64,000 nt of DNA. Source: Microbacterium sp. LKL04. GTDB taxonomy: Bacteria > Actinomycetota > Actinomycetes > Actinomycetales > Microbacteriaceae. Where the stretch lies: NCBI RefSeq assembly GCF_900102005.1, contig NZ_LT627736.1, positions 1,612,001 through 1,676,000 of the forward strand. The letters are read 5' to 3'. Position numbers and translations under genes: made by a program. Shown here one piece after another: positions 1 to 7,368 of the stretch (position 1 is the first letter of the stretch; each line of letters begins with the position of its first letter). The notes beneath the pieces are model-generated. The model worked only from the letters and a program-made list of their open reading frames with translations. It was not told where the DNA came from and did no database searches.

Positions 1-163
1 GATGCTGGGACCGGTCGTCGATGATGTTGATGACCGCGGTCGGAACGCTGCACACCGTCGCAGCGAGTTGGACGAGTCCCTGGAGATCGGGCTCGGTCGC
101 CCGACCGAGCACGCCGTAGTCCTCGATGATCGCGCGCCGGATGGCGTCGTCAGCGGTCTTCAC
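1..163 (-). CDS. GAF-domain protein, N-terminal part (cut by window edge)
   Basis: Reading leftward from a GTG at 163, the frame stays open to the window edge, giving about 54 residues. The visible protein has a short helical N-terminus (DDAIRRAIIEDYGVLG) and then the first strand and helix of a GAF-like sensor, ending in VPTAVINIIDD, a segment typical of actinobacterial GAF proteins (often GAF-GGDEF or GAF-kinase). A GGGGAG Shine-Dalgarno lies about 7 nt before the GTG. An ATG overlapping this site runs straight into a TGA and is rejected. The output domain lies outside the window, so the role (signalling, ligand sensing) is inferred from the GAF portion only. Confidence 0.6.
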   Translation of the reverse strand, partial: MKTADDAIRRAIIEDYGVLGRATEPDLQGLVQLAATVCSVPTAVINIIDDRSQH

Positions 164-226
164 ATTCAGCTCCCCGAGTTCCTAGCCCACCCTAATGACC
201 CTGCACGCATCGGGTCGCGCCGCACG

Positions 227-1051
227 TCACCCGATCGTGACGGGTGACGCGCGATCATCCTGCAGCGGATCGGATGCCGCGGCCACGACCGCGGCCTCAC
301 CTTCGACTCGCGCATCGACGAGCATCCGCTGCAGCGACAGGTTCGCGCCGTAATAGCTGAGGAACGCGCAATCGGCGGCATCCCTTCCCGTCGCGATCCG
401 GACGAGGCCGCGACGGTTCGAGAGGCGGGTGGCGTCGACGACCAGCCAGCGGCCGTCGATCCACGCCTCGGCGACGGCGTGGAAGTCCATCGGGACGAGT
501 CCCGGCGCGTAGCAGGCGACGTAGCGCGCCGGGACGTCCATCGCGCGCAGCAGTGCGATGACGAGGTGCGCGTAGTCGCGGCAGACGCCCTGACCCGTCG
601 CGAGCGTCGTCACGGCAGAGTCCGTCCCGAGGGAGAGGCCCGGCGAGTAGGTGACTGTCTCGGCGACGAACGCCTCGACGGCGGCGAGGAGGTCGATGCC
701 GCGCCGGCCGCCGAACTGCCGCCGCGCCTGGGCGAAGACCGAATCCGAGGGGGCGTACCGGCTGGGCCGCAGATAGACCGCGGTGTCCAGATCGGACGCG
801 GGGACGACCTCCGCCCCGCCGCGGACGAGAGCGTCGTACCGGAGCTGCAGCGGCCCCGGGTCGACGCGGACCCGGTGGAGCCGCGAACCGGCGGCATCCG
901 TCACCTCGGTGAGGGCGAGCTCCCGCCCGTCTCGCGTGAGCGACAGTCGCTCGTGCCCGAGGGGGACTCCTGCGGCGACGGCAACGGAGAGGATGAGGTC
1001 GAGCTCCCCCTCGACGAGGAGGTCGAGTTCGGCTCTGACGACGCGCTGCAC
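227..1051 (-). CDS. transglutaminase-like cysteine peptidase family protein
   Basis: A 274-residue cytosolic protein of the bacterial transglutaminase-like family. The N-terminal half is beta-rich. The C-terminal half carries the papain-like triad: Cys157 in GVCRDYAHL, His191 in FHAVAEAW and Asp206 in VVDATR. These proteins are thought to act as peptidases or amide-modifying enzymes, but no substrate is known. The GTG start has a GAGGA ribosome site 7 nt upstream. The frame is open about 30 codons further upstream and includes a CxxC pair, but no start codon exists there. The gene is single and divergent from the SGNH hydrolase gene. Confidence 0.8.
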   Translation of the reverse strand: MQRVVRAELDLLVEGELDLILSVAVAAGVPLGHERLSLTRDGRELALTEVTDAAGSRLHRVRVDPGPLQLRYDALVRGGAEVVPASDLDTAVYLRPSRYAPSDSVFAQARRQFGGRRGIDLLAAVEAFVAETVTYSPGLSLGTDSAVTTLATGQGVCRDYAHLVIALLRAMDVPARYVACYAPGLVPMDFHAVAEAWIDGRWLVVDATRLSNRRGLVRIATGRDAADCAFLSYYGANLSLQRMLVDARVEGEAAVVAAASDPLQDDRASPVTIG

Positions 1052-1139
1052 CGGGCAATCCTCGCACGCACCGGAGACCTCGAGCGGGGTCCGTGTATCG
1101 GTCGCGTGAACAAGTGCGGTCGGATTCTCCGGGATCGCT

Positions 1140-1145
1140 TACCCT
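1140..1145 (+). promoter_or_regulatory. -10 hexamer for leaderless SGNH hydrolase mRNA
   Basis: TACCCT is followed by exactly 6 nt and then the ATG at 1152. No Shine-Dalgarno is present, so transcription probably starts at or next to the A of the start codon. This is the first of many such sites in the window. Confidence 0.5.
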
Positions 1146-1151
1146 CATCGC

Positions 1152-1943
1152 ATGAGTTCTGTACGACGCGCCCGCAGCTGGGGGCTGGGCGTCGTCGCCG
1201 CCGGTGTGGCAGCGATCGTCGCCCTGTCTGCGTGGCAGCCATGGCGGACGACGCCCACCGTCGACGCGGCGACTTCCGTCGGCTCGATCGCCGACATCGA
1301 GCCGCTGTCCGTCCCCGCCGACGCGAAGGTCCTCGTCTTCGGCGATTCATGGACCTACGGGTCCGCCGCCACAGTCCCGACCGACGGGTACGCCTACCAG
1401 CTCGGCCGGCTCAGCGGATGGGACGTCACCGTCGACGGTGTACGGGGCTCGGGATACATGAGGCCCGGGTGGGACGGGCCCGACTTCCGCCGCCGGGCTC
1501 TGACGCTCGACCCGACCGCCGACTACGACCTCATCATCATCCAAGGGTCCATCAACGACAGGCAGCAGGGCGAGCGCGGATACCGCGACGCCGTCGAGGC
1601 GACGTGGGACACCTTCGAGCGGCTCTTCCCGAAGGCGCAGATCGTGATCTTCGGCCCGACGCCCCACGAGTTCCCCGTTGACGAGGGCACGTCCCGCATC
1701 GACTCCGACCTGAGGGCCGCTGCGGCCGATCGCCACTGGTGGTACATCTCCTCACTGCAGGAGCAGTGGATCACGCGTGCCAATTACCGCGAGATGATCG
1801 ACACGGGCAAGGGGCGCAAGCACCCCTCGGACCGAGGTCACACCTATCTGGCGGAGAAGCTGCTCGCCGCGCTGCACGAACGCAGCGTCACGACGGACGC
1901 CGGTGCGACCCGCGAGGATGCACCGGCGCTCGTCGTCCCCTGA
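1152..1943 (+). CDS. SGNH/GDSL-type hydrolase, membrane-anchored or secreted
   Basis: A 263-residue protein with an N-terminal hydrophobic helix (about residues 9-28, preceded by RR) acting as signal or anchor. The SGNH hydrolase fold follows: block I FGDSW with catalytic Ser66, a block III-like GSIND (Asn135), and block V HPSDRGH with Asp227 and His230. Members are esterases or lipases, or deacylate cell-wall glycans, and this one should act outside the membrane. No ribosome site is visible; a TACCCT -10 ends 6 nt before the ATG, suggesting a leaderless mRNA. Substrate is unknown. Confidence 0.85.
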   Translation: MSSVRRARSWGLGVVAAGVAAIVALSAWQPWRTTPTVDAATSVGSIADIEPLSVPADAKVLVFGDSWTYGSAATVPTDGYAYQLGRLSGWDVTVDGVRGSGYMRPGWDGPDFRRRALTLDPTADYDLIIIQGSINDRQQGERGYRDAVEATWDTFERLFPKAQIVIFGPTPHEFPVDEGTSRIDSDLRAAAADRHWWYISSLQEQWITRANYREMIDTGKGRKHPSDRGHTYLAEKLLAALHERSVTTDAGATREDAPALVVP

Positions 1944-1955
1944 CGGCGACCGCGC

Positions 1956-2600
1956 TCAGGCGCGGATCGCGTCGGCGATCGGCTCGTCGCCGTTGTTGAA
2001 GGAGATCGTCCGCCGGATGGTGCTCGGGTCTGCGAGGACCGCGGCGACCACCGCAGCGACGTCGGCGCGGGAGACCGACGAACCCTTCTCGGCGTTCGCA
2101 TCGATCCGTCCGGTCGGTTCGTCGAGGGTCAGCGCCGAGGGCGCGAGGATCGTCCAGTCCAGCTCCGCCGCGCGGAGATGCTCATCCGCGGCCGCCTTGG
2201 ACTCCGCGTAGGCGAAGAAGTCGTCGGACGGGTCGACACCGTGGTCGGGTCCGGCACCGAAGTAGGAGACCATCACGTAGCGCCGCGCCTCCGCGGCGAC
2301 CGCCGCGTCGATCGAGCGGATCGCGGCATCCCGATCGACCGCGTAGGTGCGCTCCGCAGATCCGCCGCCGGCTCCGGCCGACCAGACGACCGCATCGCTG
2401 TCGGCGAGGAGTTCGGTGATCTCGTCGGTGGTGGATGCCGCGACGTCCGCCACGAGCGGGGTCGCGCCCGTGGCCGTGATGTCGTCACTGTGGTCGGGGT
2501 TCCGGATGACGGAGGTCACGTCGTGCCCGGCCTCGACCAGGAGGGGCGCGAGGAGGAGGCCGACCTTGCCGTGTCCGCCGATGATCGTGATGTTCGCCAT
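1956..2600 (-). CDS. NAD(P)H-binding Rossmann-fold protein (atypical SDR)
   Basis: A 214-residue single-domain protein. The N-terminal ITIIGGHGKVG is the GxxGxxG dinucleotide-binding loop of the atypical short-chain dehydrogenases (NmrA/SDR_a5-like). A Tyr-Val-Met-Val-Ser strand near residue 108 and an AYAESKAAAD helix follow, the latter supplying a YxxxK-like pair. Such proteins are redox sensors or epimerase-like enzymes. The ATG at 2600 was chosen because AAGGAG lies 9 nt upstream; the frame extends further upstream but only as a shadow of neighbouring DNA. It is convergent with the SGNH gene. Confidence 0.82.
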   Translation of the reverse strand: MANITIIGGHGKVGLLLAPLLVEAGHDVTSVIRNPDHSDDITATGATPLVADVAASTTDEITELLADSDAVVWSAGAGGGSAERTYAVDRDAAIRSIDAAVAAEARRYVMVSYFGAGPDHGVDPSDDFFAYAESKAAADEHLRAAELDWTILAPSALTLDEPTGRIDANAEKGSSVSRADVAAVVAAVLADPSTIRRTISFNNGDEPIADAIRA

Positions 2601-2735
2601 GAAGTGGCTCCTTTCGTCGGGACCCGACGTTACGTCCGCGGACCGCCGACCGACCTGCCCTTGCGCTTGTACCCTCGACGTGGAAGAGGGCTCGGGTCCG
2701 CTTCCGCGATCACACGCACGAGGGGGAAGACAGAC

Positions 2736-3731
2736 GTGAGCGACACGATTCCGGCCGGGTGGTATCCGGCTCCGCACGCGGGGAACGAGCTGCGCTACTG
2801 GGATGGAACGGCGTGGCATGCGGCACCCGCGTACCTTCCCGCCGGCACGCCGGGAGCCCCCGGCATCCCCTCCTCCTCCCCCGCCGGCCCGGTGCTGCCG
2901 CCGTACGCGTCGGCGCCGGGCGCGCCGAACGGGTACCCGCCCTACCCCGGGGGATCCCTCCCGCCGTCCCGACCCGTGGCTCTCGGCGTCACCGCGCTCT
3001 CGCTCGGCATCGCGGCGATCGTCCTCGGCTGGATCCCCTTCCTCGGATTCGTCATCGCTCTCGCCGGGGCCGTCTTCGGTGCGATCGCGCTCGTCCGCCG
3101 TCAGCCGAAACCTCTCGCGCTCACCGGAACGATCCTCTCGGGGGTCGGCCTGGTGCTGGCGTGCCTCATGACGTTCTCCGTCCTGTCGTTCGTCTGGAGC
3201 CCTACGGCCGACGACTACAGCTACGACAGCGGCGACGATGACGGCTCGGCACCGGAGGACCCCGGCTCGCCGGCCGCCCCCGAGCTCGAGCCCTACGCCC
3301 CCGAAACGGGCCCGGGATCGATCGACGAGCCGCTCTCCCTGCCGTACGTCCGCGAGACGGCGTCGGGGACGGAGTACACCGCGGAGGTCCGCATCGTCGA
3401 TGAGGATGCCACCGAGGAGGTGCTCTCCTGGAGCTCGCTCAATGGCGGCGGCACCGACGGGTACCGCTACGTCCTCGTCGAGATGACCGTCACGAGCACG
3501 GACTCCTTGGGCCTGCCCGCATCGTTCCCGACGTACGACCTCTCTCTCGCGACGGTCGACGGCGGGGTCTACCCCTACGCCTTCGTCGTCCCGAACGACG
3601 ACACGACGTTGCTGCGCGATGCGGGGACGATCGCCGAGGGCGAGAGCGCCACCGGCATCGTGGCGTATCTCGTCCCGGAAGACGCGACCGAATTCCTGCT
3701 GACCGACCTGGCGAGCTACTACGCGTTCTGA
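2736..3731 (+). CDS. DUF2510-domain membrane protein
   Basis: A 331-residue protein starting at GTG with a GGGGGA-rich ribosome site. Residues 6-25 (AGWYPAP...LRYWDGTAW) form a DUF2510 motif, common in actinobacterial membrane proteins. A Pro/Gly/Ala-rich linker follows, then two transmembrane helices (about residues 86-110 and 125-148), an acidic Asp/Ser linker, and an exported C-terminal domain of about 140 residues resembling DUF4352-type immunoglobulin-like domains. It is likely a surface-exposed membrane protein of unknown role. Its last 13 bases overlap the convergent Nudix gene. Confidence 0.8.
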   Translation: MSDTIPAGWYPAPHAGNELRYWDGTAWHAAPAYLPAGTPGAPGIPSSSPAGPVLPPYASAPGAPNGYPPYPGGSLPPSRPVALGVTALSLGIAAIVLGWIPFLGFVIALAGAVFGAIALVRRQPKPLALTGTILSGVGLVLACLMTFSVLSFVWSPTADDYSYDSGDDDGSAPEDPGSPAAPELEPYAPETGPGSIDEPLSLPYVRETASGTEYTAEVRIVDEDATEEVLSWSSLNGGGTDGYRYVLVEMTVTSTDSLGLPASFPTYDLSLATVDGGVYPYAFVVPNDDTTLLRDAGTIAEGESATGIVAYLVPEDATEFLLTDLASYYAF

Positions 3732-4444
3732 CCCGGGAGCGGGATGATGCGGTCCCGGTTCCACGGCTCGGTCCATCCCAGCCGTGAGAACAAGCCGTCG
3801 AGGATCATCGCGGTGAACCCCCAGACGAGCCGGTCGCCGCGCGTCGTCGGGATCAGGAAGGCGGGACCGCGGAACTCGCCGCGATCGGTTCGGACGACGG
3901 TCACTCCGCGGTGCGCCGGATCGAGCAGGTCGGCGACGGGCGCGCGGAAGACGTCCGCCGACTCCGCCTCGTCGACCACGTGGACCGGCGAGGGACGCCG
4001 CCACCAGGCGAGCACCGGGGTGACGAGGTGGCGCGAGTACTCGAGCGGGATGGGCTCGAGAGTGCCGAGGACGTCGACGCCTGCCACGTCGAGTCCGGTC
4101 TCCTCCCGCGCCTCTCGGAGGGATGCCGCGACCGCGTCGGCATCCTCGTCATCCACCCGCCCACCCGGGAACGCGACCTGACCCGGATGCGACCGGAGCG
4201 TCTCGGCCCGCGACAGCAGCAGCACGTCGAGGTCGCGGGAGACCGTGCGCGCGGGAGGCTCCCTATCTGCGGGCACATCGTCGAGGACCCCGAAGAGGAT
4301 GAGGACCGCAGCTGCGCGCGCATCCGGCACCTCGGGCAGCGCGCGGAGGATCTCGAAACCGGGCTGGACCGCACCGCTCGCGGTCGATTCGACCAGCTGC
4401 TGCAGCTGTGCCCGGGCGGCGGGGACGGGCGCAGACAGGGTCAT
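3719..4444 (-). CDS. Nudix hydrolase, probable CoA pyrophosphatase (NudL-like)
   Basis: A 241-residue protein with HPGQVAFPGGRVDDED followed by LREAREETGLD, which together make the Nudix box. The upstream SHPGQVAFPGG is characteristic of the UPF0035/NudL group that cleaves coenzyme A and its derivatives to 3',5'-ADP and phosphopantetheine. The activity is inferred from family; the box and flanking motif are seen directly. A TAGCCT hexamer lies 6 nt before the ATG, suggesting a leaderless transcript. It runs toward, and overlaps by 13 bp, the DUF2510 gene. Confidence 0.85.
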   Translation of the reverse strand: MTLSAPVPAARAQLQQLVESTASGAVQPGFEILRALPEVPDARAAAVLILFGVLDDVPADREPPARTVSRDLDVLLLSRAETLRSHPGQVAFPGGRVDDEDADAVAASLREAREETGLDVAGVDVLGTLEPIPLEYSRHLVTPVLAWWRRPSPVHVVDEAESADVFRAPVADLLDPAHRGVTVVRTDRGEFRGPAFLIPTTRGDRLVWGFTAMILDGLFSRLGWTEPWNRDRIIPLPGQNA

Positions 4445-4515
4445 GGGATCAGGCTATGCGACGGGCTTCGGATGGGCGCGAGACCGGCTGCACCGGTGAT
4501 AGTCTCGATCGGTAC

Positions 4516-4588
4516 GCCTCCGTAGCTCAGGGGATAGAGCGTTGGTTTCCGGTACCAGAAGTCGGGGGTTCGAATCCCTCCGGGGGCA
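4516..4588 (+). tRNA. tRNA-Arg (anticodon CCG)
   Basis: A 73-nt cloverleaf. The acceptor strands GCCTCCG and CGGGGGC pair in seven positions with one T-G wobble, and the discriminator is A. The anticodon stem TTGGT/ACCAG encloses the loop TTCCGGT with anticodon CCG (codon CGG). The T arm contains GGTTCGAATCC. The 3' CCA is not encoded. A strong hairpin terminator follows within 10 nt. Confidence 0.95.
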
Positions 4589-4596
4589 CAGGTACA

Positions 4597-4629
4597 CGAA
4601 GGGGACTCGGCATCGCCGGGTCCCCTTCG
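4597..4629 (+). terminator. hairpin terminator of tRNA-Arg
   Basis: Fourteen-base-pair inverted repeat (CGAAGGGGACTCGG with CCGGGTCCCCTTCG, one T-G pair) around a 5-nt loop, directly after the tRNA. There is no long T run, as is common in high-GC actinobacteria. It may also serve the opposing gene cluster. Confidence 0.75.
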
Positions 4630-4645
4630 TCGTCCCCTGATCGGG

Positions 4646-4792
4646 TCAATCCTCGTTCGCGGCGTCGCCGTCCGGGTCCACGGGGTGACCGAACGGCGGG
4701 ATGCCGCCGGGCACCGCACCGTCATGGGTGGGCAGTTCGACGTCGGGCCCTTCGTAGGCGTTCTCGTCGGTACCGCGTTCCTCACCTGACAT
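4646..4792 (-). CDS. small acidic disordered protein, 48 aa
   Basis: A short frame from ATG to TGA with a perfect-looking GGAGG 5 nt before the ATG. The 48-residue product is rich in Asp, Glu, Gly and Pro with no hydrophobic core, so it is probably disordered. No family is recognised. It resembles in style, though not clearly in sequence, the 51-residue protein encoded at 7125-7280. Both lie on the minus strand with strong Shine-Dalgarno sites, which is the main reason to call them genes. Confidence 0.6.
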   Translation of the reverse strand: MSGEERGTDENAYEGPDVELPTHDGAVPGGIPPFGHPVDPDGDAANED

Positions 4793-4878
4793 GTCGTCCT
4801 CCGTGATCGGTGTCGTCCGTGTGCACGCGACGGTACTGCGCCGTGCGGGCGACCGCCGGGGGTTGACAGGGGGATCCG

Positions 4879-5199
4879 TCAGTCGGAGACGAGCTTCAGG
4901 CCGATGATGCAGCCGACGAGTCCGAGGATCAGGAGGACCTTCACGACCGACACCGACTCCGCGCCGGTGACCATCGCCCAGACCACGGTGAGGGATGCTC
5001 CGATTCCGACCCACACGGCATACCCGGTCCCGGTCGGGATCTCACGGAGCGCGAAGGCCAGCCCTCCCATGCTCGCGACGAGCGCGATACCGAAGGTGAC
5101 GGTCGGCCACAGCTTGGTGAAGCCTTCGGAGCGGCCGAGCGCAGTGGCCCAGACGGCTTCGAGCAACCCGGCGACGATGAGAACGATCCACGACAGCAT
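4879..5199 (-). CDS. SMR-family exporter, SugE/Gdx (guanidinium) type
   Basis: A 106-residue protein with four transmembrane helices, the standard small multidrug resistance size. The essential proton/substrate glutamate is Glu14 in the first helix (GLLEAVW). The segment PTGTGYAVWVGIGA, together with the GFTKLWP loop, matches the SugE/Gdx branch, whose members exchange guanidinium for protons, better than the EmrE drug-efflux branch. AGGAGG lies 7 nt before the ATG. It probably acts as a dual-topology dimer in the membrane. No confident guanidine riboswitch was seen upstream, only a strong hairpin at 5242-5267. Confidence 0.85.
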   Translation of the reverse strand: MLSWIVLIVAGLLEAVWATALGRSEGFTKLWPTVTFGIALVASMGGLAFALREIPTGTGYAVWVGIGASLTVVWAMVTGAESVSVVKVLLILGLVGCIIGLKLVSD

Positions 5200-5241
5200 G
5201 ACTGACCTCCTGGCCAGTCTTGTCGCTCACCGGGTACTGAA

Positions 5242-5267
5242 CCCTCGTCCGGGAGCCCGGTCGAGGG
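5242..5267 (-). terminator. inverted repeat between phosphatase and SMR gene
   Basis: CCCTCG-T-CCGGG-AG-CCCGG-T-CGAGGG: six outer pairs, a T/T mismatch (A/A on the minus strand) and a tight inner stem. It lies downstream of the phosphatase stop and 42 bp before the SMR start, so it could terminate the former or control entry to the latter. No T run follows. Confidence 0.45.
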
Positions 5268-5312
5268 CCCGCCGCGAGTCTATCGACGCTCGCTGGGCAG
5301 AGCCGGTGCAGA

Positions 5313-6017
5313 TCAGCTGACGCTGCCGCGCCAGGTCCTGATCGCAGACGCGGTGTCGGCATCGAGGTGGGCCGCCAGCCAGGCGTCGATGTCGAGCCGG
5401 CGGTACACGGCGCGGAACGCGGACTCGGGGGTGTGCCCGAGGCGGCCCAGGACGGTCAGGCGCTCGTCGACGTCGAACGATCGTCCGTGGAGCCGTGTCA
5501 TGCCCTCGGCGTTCGCGAACGACGAGAGGTAGTCCCGAGTCGCGGCATCCTCCGTCACGCCGACGGCCTTCAACAGGACCGCAGCAAGCAGGCCGGTGCG
5601 GTCCCATCCCGCGCCGCAGTGGAACAGGATGCCGCCGGTCCGGGCTCGCGCGATCTCGCCGAGGGCACCCGCGAGCCGGTGCGGAAGTTCGGTGACGTGG
5701 TCGACGTAGTACAGCGGGGTCCCCCACTGCCCGTCCTGCTCGCGGGACTGCCAGAAGTGCCGTTCGTCGCCGTCGAGGTCGATGTGCCGGCTGGCGATGT
5801 CGCTCGGAACGGAGTCCGTCCGCTCGCTCGGCCGCCGCAGGTCGATGACGGTCCGCACGCCGTATGCGCGCAGGCGGTTCCATCCCGCTTCGGTGATGCG
5901 GTCGAGCACTTCGGCGCGGATGAGGACCCCCGCCGGGGTCGACGGTCCGTGGGACCGTTCGAGTCCGCCGAGATCTCGAGCATTGGCCAGACCGTCGATC
6001 TCGAGAGGCGTCTGCAT
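5313..6017 (-). CDS. protein-tyrosine phosphatase family protein (PtpB-like)
   Basis: A 234-residue protein with the dual-specificity/PtpB-type layout: NARDLGGL near the N-terminus (residues 12-19) and the CX5R signature HCGAGWDRTG with nucleophile Cys134 and Arg140. This group dephosphorylates phosphotyrosine, and sometimes phosphoserine or phosphoinositides. It is predicted cytosolic. A paralogue with the same architecture lies at 14687-15400. CAGGAT ends 6 nt before the ATG, fitting a leaderless start. The downstream SMR gene is separated by a hairpin, so the two may not be one transcript. Confidence 0.88.
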   Translation of the reverse strand: MQTPLEIDGLANARDLGGLERSHGPSTPAGVLIRAEVLDRITEAGWNRLRAYGVRTVIDLRRPSERTDSVPSDIASRHIDLDGDERHFWQSREQDGQWGTPLYYVDHVTELPHRLAGALGEIARARTGGILFHCGAGWDRTGLLAAVLLKAVGVTEDAATRDYLSSFANAEGMTRLHGRSFDVDERLTVLGRLGHTPESAFRAVYRRLDIDAWLAAHLDADTASAIRTWRGSVS

Positions 6018-6091
6018 GCCCCGATCCTGCCACGCCGCTCGTGTACCAGGGCGCCGGAACTGATGTCGGAACCCCCTTCTCGTCTGGGACT

Positions 6092-6289
6092 ATGTCCAGT
6101 TCAGCTCCCTTCATCGACGAGGTTCCCGAGGGGATCCCGACGACCCTGGACTGGGTCGTGATGGGCGCGGACATGGCCACCATCCACGCCGCGCAGCGGT
6201 ACCGGTGCATCGTCGAGTTGTGGGATGACGCGATCCGCAGTTCACCACCGACCCACCACCGTTCTGATCGAGATCATCCCGAAGGATGA
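6092..6289 (+). pseudogene. probable remnant of a larger gene (N-terminal 40-45 codons)
   Basis: A frame starting ATG-TCC at 6092 gives about 42 residues that look protein-like (IDEVPEGIPTTL, then MATIHAAQRYRCIVEL). It then becomes a low-quality His/Ser/Pro/Arg-rich tail and stops at 65 aa. The front part is reminiscent of the helical beginning of actinobacterial DUF222/HNH endonuclease proteins, but that match is from memory and weak. The abrupt loss of coding character suggests a truncated remnant. It could also be a real short gene. Confidence 0.35.
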
Positions 6290-6345
6290 CACGCGCCAGC
6301 CCCAGGGCTGACGCGCGGATCTCCCGCGATTCGTAGCGTCGAGAT

Positions 6346-6528
6346 ATGGCTACCGCGACCCTGACCACCACCCCACGCTCCCGCGCCTCCGTGGGCACCA
6401 CGACGCGCGCCGCCGTCCTGTCGGTCCTCGGCACCGTCCTCGCGATCGGCATCGCCGCGACGAGCCTGCTGGTCGTTCCCGTCGCCCTCCTCGTCGCGTT
6501 CGGCCCGTCGCTGCTCTCGCTTTTCTGA
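6346..6528 (+). CDS. small membrane protein, 60 aa
   Basis: A 60-residue product with a Thr/Arg-rich N-terminus (residues 1-22) followed by one long hydrophobic stretch (about 24-60) that could form one or two transmembrane helices. No family is recognised. Support for expression comes from TAGCGT positioned exactly 6 nt before the ATG, the leaderless pattern seen at many confident genes here. The GNAT gene follows in the same direction after about 20 nt and may be co-transcribed. Confidence 0.55.
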   Translation: MATATLTTTPRSRASVGTTTRAAVLSVLGTVLAIGIAATSLLVVPVALLVAFGPSLLSLF

Positions 6529-6549
6529 CCGCCTGAGAGGATGCCGGAG

Positions 6550-7113
6550 ATGCCCATCCTCCTGCGCCCCTGGACGCCCGCCGACGCCGACGACCTCAGC
6601 CGAGCCGCTCGCGCCGGCGACGACCTCGGGCCACAGTTCGGCGGCACCGACCTGACCCGCGTCTCTGCGGCGCAGGGCTTGATCGAGCGCCACCTGCGCT
6701 TCGACGACGCCGCCAAGAACTGGGCGATCAAGATCGACGGCCGTGCGGTCGGGAATGTGGCGGCCACCGGCATCGAGTTCCGACACCAGACCGCGTGGAT
6801 GTCGTACTGGCTCGCTCCGTCCGCCCGAGGGCGTGGCGTCGCAGCGGCGTCCCTGGCGCGGGTCAGCGATTGGGCGTTCCGCATCGGGCTGCACAGGCTC
6901 GAGCTCGGTCATCGGGTGAACAACCCGGCATCCTGTCGGGTCGCTCACGCTGCCGGGTACCTCGCCGAAGGAGTCGAGCGCGACAAGCTCCGCTACGGCG
7001 ACGAGCGTCACGACGTCGAAACCCACGCCCGACTGGCGACCGACCCCCGGCCGCCGGAACGAGAAACTGCCGTCGCGCTGAGGACGGACATCCCCGCGCG
7101 ACGGCAGACCTGA
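6550..7113 (+). CDS. GNAT acetyltransferase, RimJ/RimL-like
   Basis: A 187-residue GNAT-family protein. Motif A is recognisable: SYWLAPSARGRGVAAASL with the acetyl-CoA pyrophosphate loop (RGRGVA), followed by HRLELGHRVNNPASCRVAHA, the N-x-A-S-x-R-V helix typical of the RimJ/RimL ribosomal-protein acetyltransferase group. Substrate is unknown. The start at 6550 is preferred over the ATG at 6541 because GAGAGG then sits about 9 nt upstream. The C-terminal 35 residues are Pro/Arg-rich and outside the domain. Confidence 0.8.
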   Translation: MPILLRPWTPADADDLSRAARAGDDLGPQFGGTDLTRVSAAQGLIERHLRFDDAAKNWAIKIDGRAVGNVAATGIEFRHQTAWMSYWLAPSARGRGVAAASLARVSDWAFRIGLHRLELGHRVNNPASCRVAHAAGYLAEGVERDKLRYGDERHDVETHARLATDPRPPERETAVALRTDIPARRQT

Positions 7114-7124
7114 CCTCGGAGGGC

Positions 7125-7280
7125 TCAGCCCCCCGAGGGGTTCTCGATGGGAGTCCCGTCCTCGTTCGTGGTCACCGGCGGGTTCTCATCGGGTGATCCA
7201 CCCGACGCCGTGTCGGCATCGGCCTGGTCGTCGGGGACACCGTGGGTGTTGTGCTCATCCGAGCCGTTCGTGTCGCTCAT
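7125..7280 (-). CDS. small acidic disordered protein, 51 aa
   Basis: An ATG-to-TGA frame with GGAAGGA 7 nt upstream. The 51-residue product is hydrophilic and rich in Asp, Asn, Thr, Gly and Pro, with no predicted structure. It is separated from the downstream end of the GNAT gene by only 11 bp (convergent). No family is recognised. Confidence 0.55.
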   Translation of the reverse strand: MSDTNGSDEHNTHGVPDDQADADTASGGSPDENPPVTTNEDGTPIENPSGG

Positions 7281-7368
7281 CGCGGTCCTTCCGGTCGCTG
7301 TCGGTCACGTGCGGGCGACGGTACGCATGCTGCCCCGCCGCGCAGAGGGCCTTGACAGTCGCGTCGGA

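Noticed and set aside
1956-4004. 682-codon frame extending the NAD(P)-binding gene upstream
   Set aside because: The extension is antisense to the DUF2510 gene; a Shine-Dalgarno fixes the start at 2600.
5200-5312. Guanidine riboswitch upstream of the SMR gene
   Set aside because: No clear class I core or paired ACGR hairpins; reported only as an unexplained hairpin.
6111-7026. Minus-strand frames opposite the small membrane protein and GNAT genes
   Set aside because: Shadow frames; the plus-strand GNAT motif is clear.
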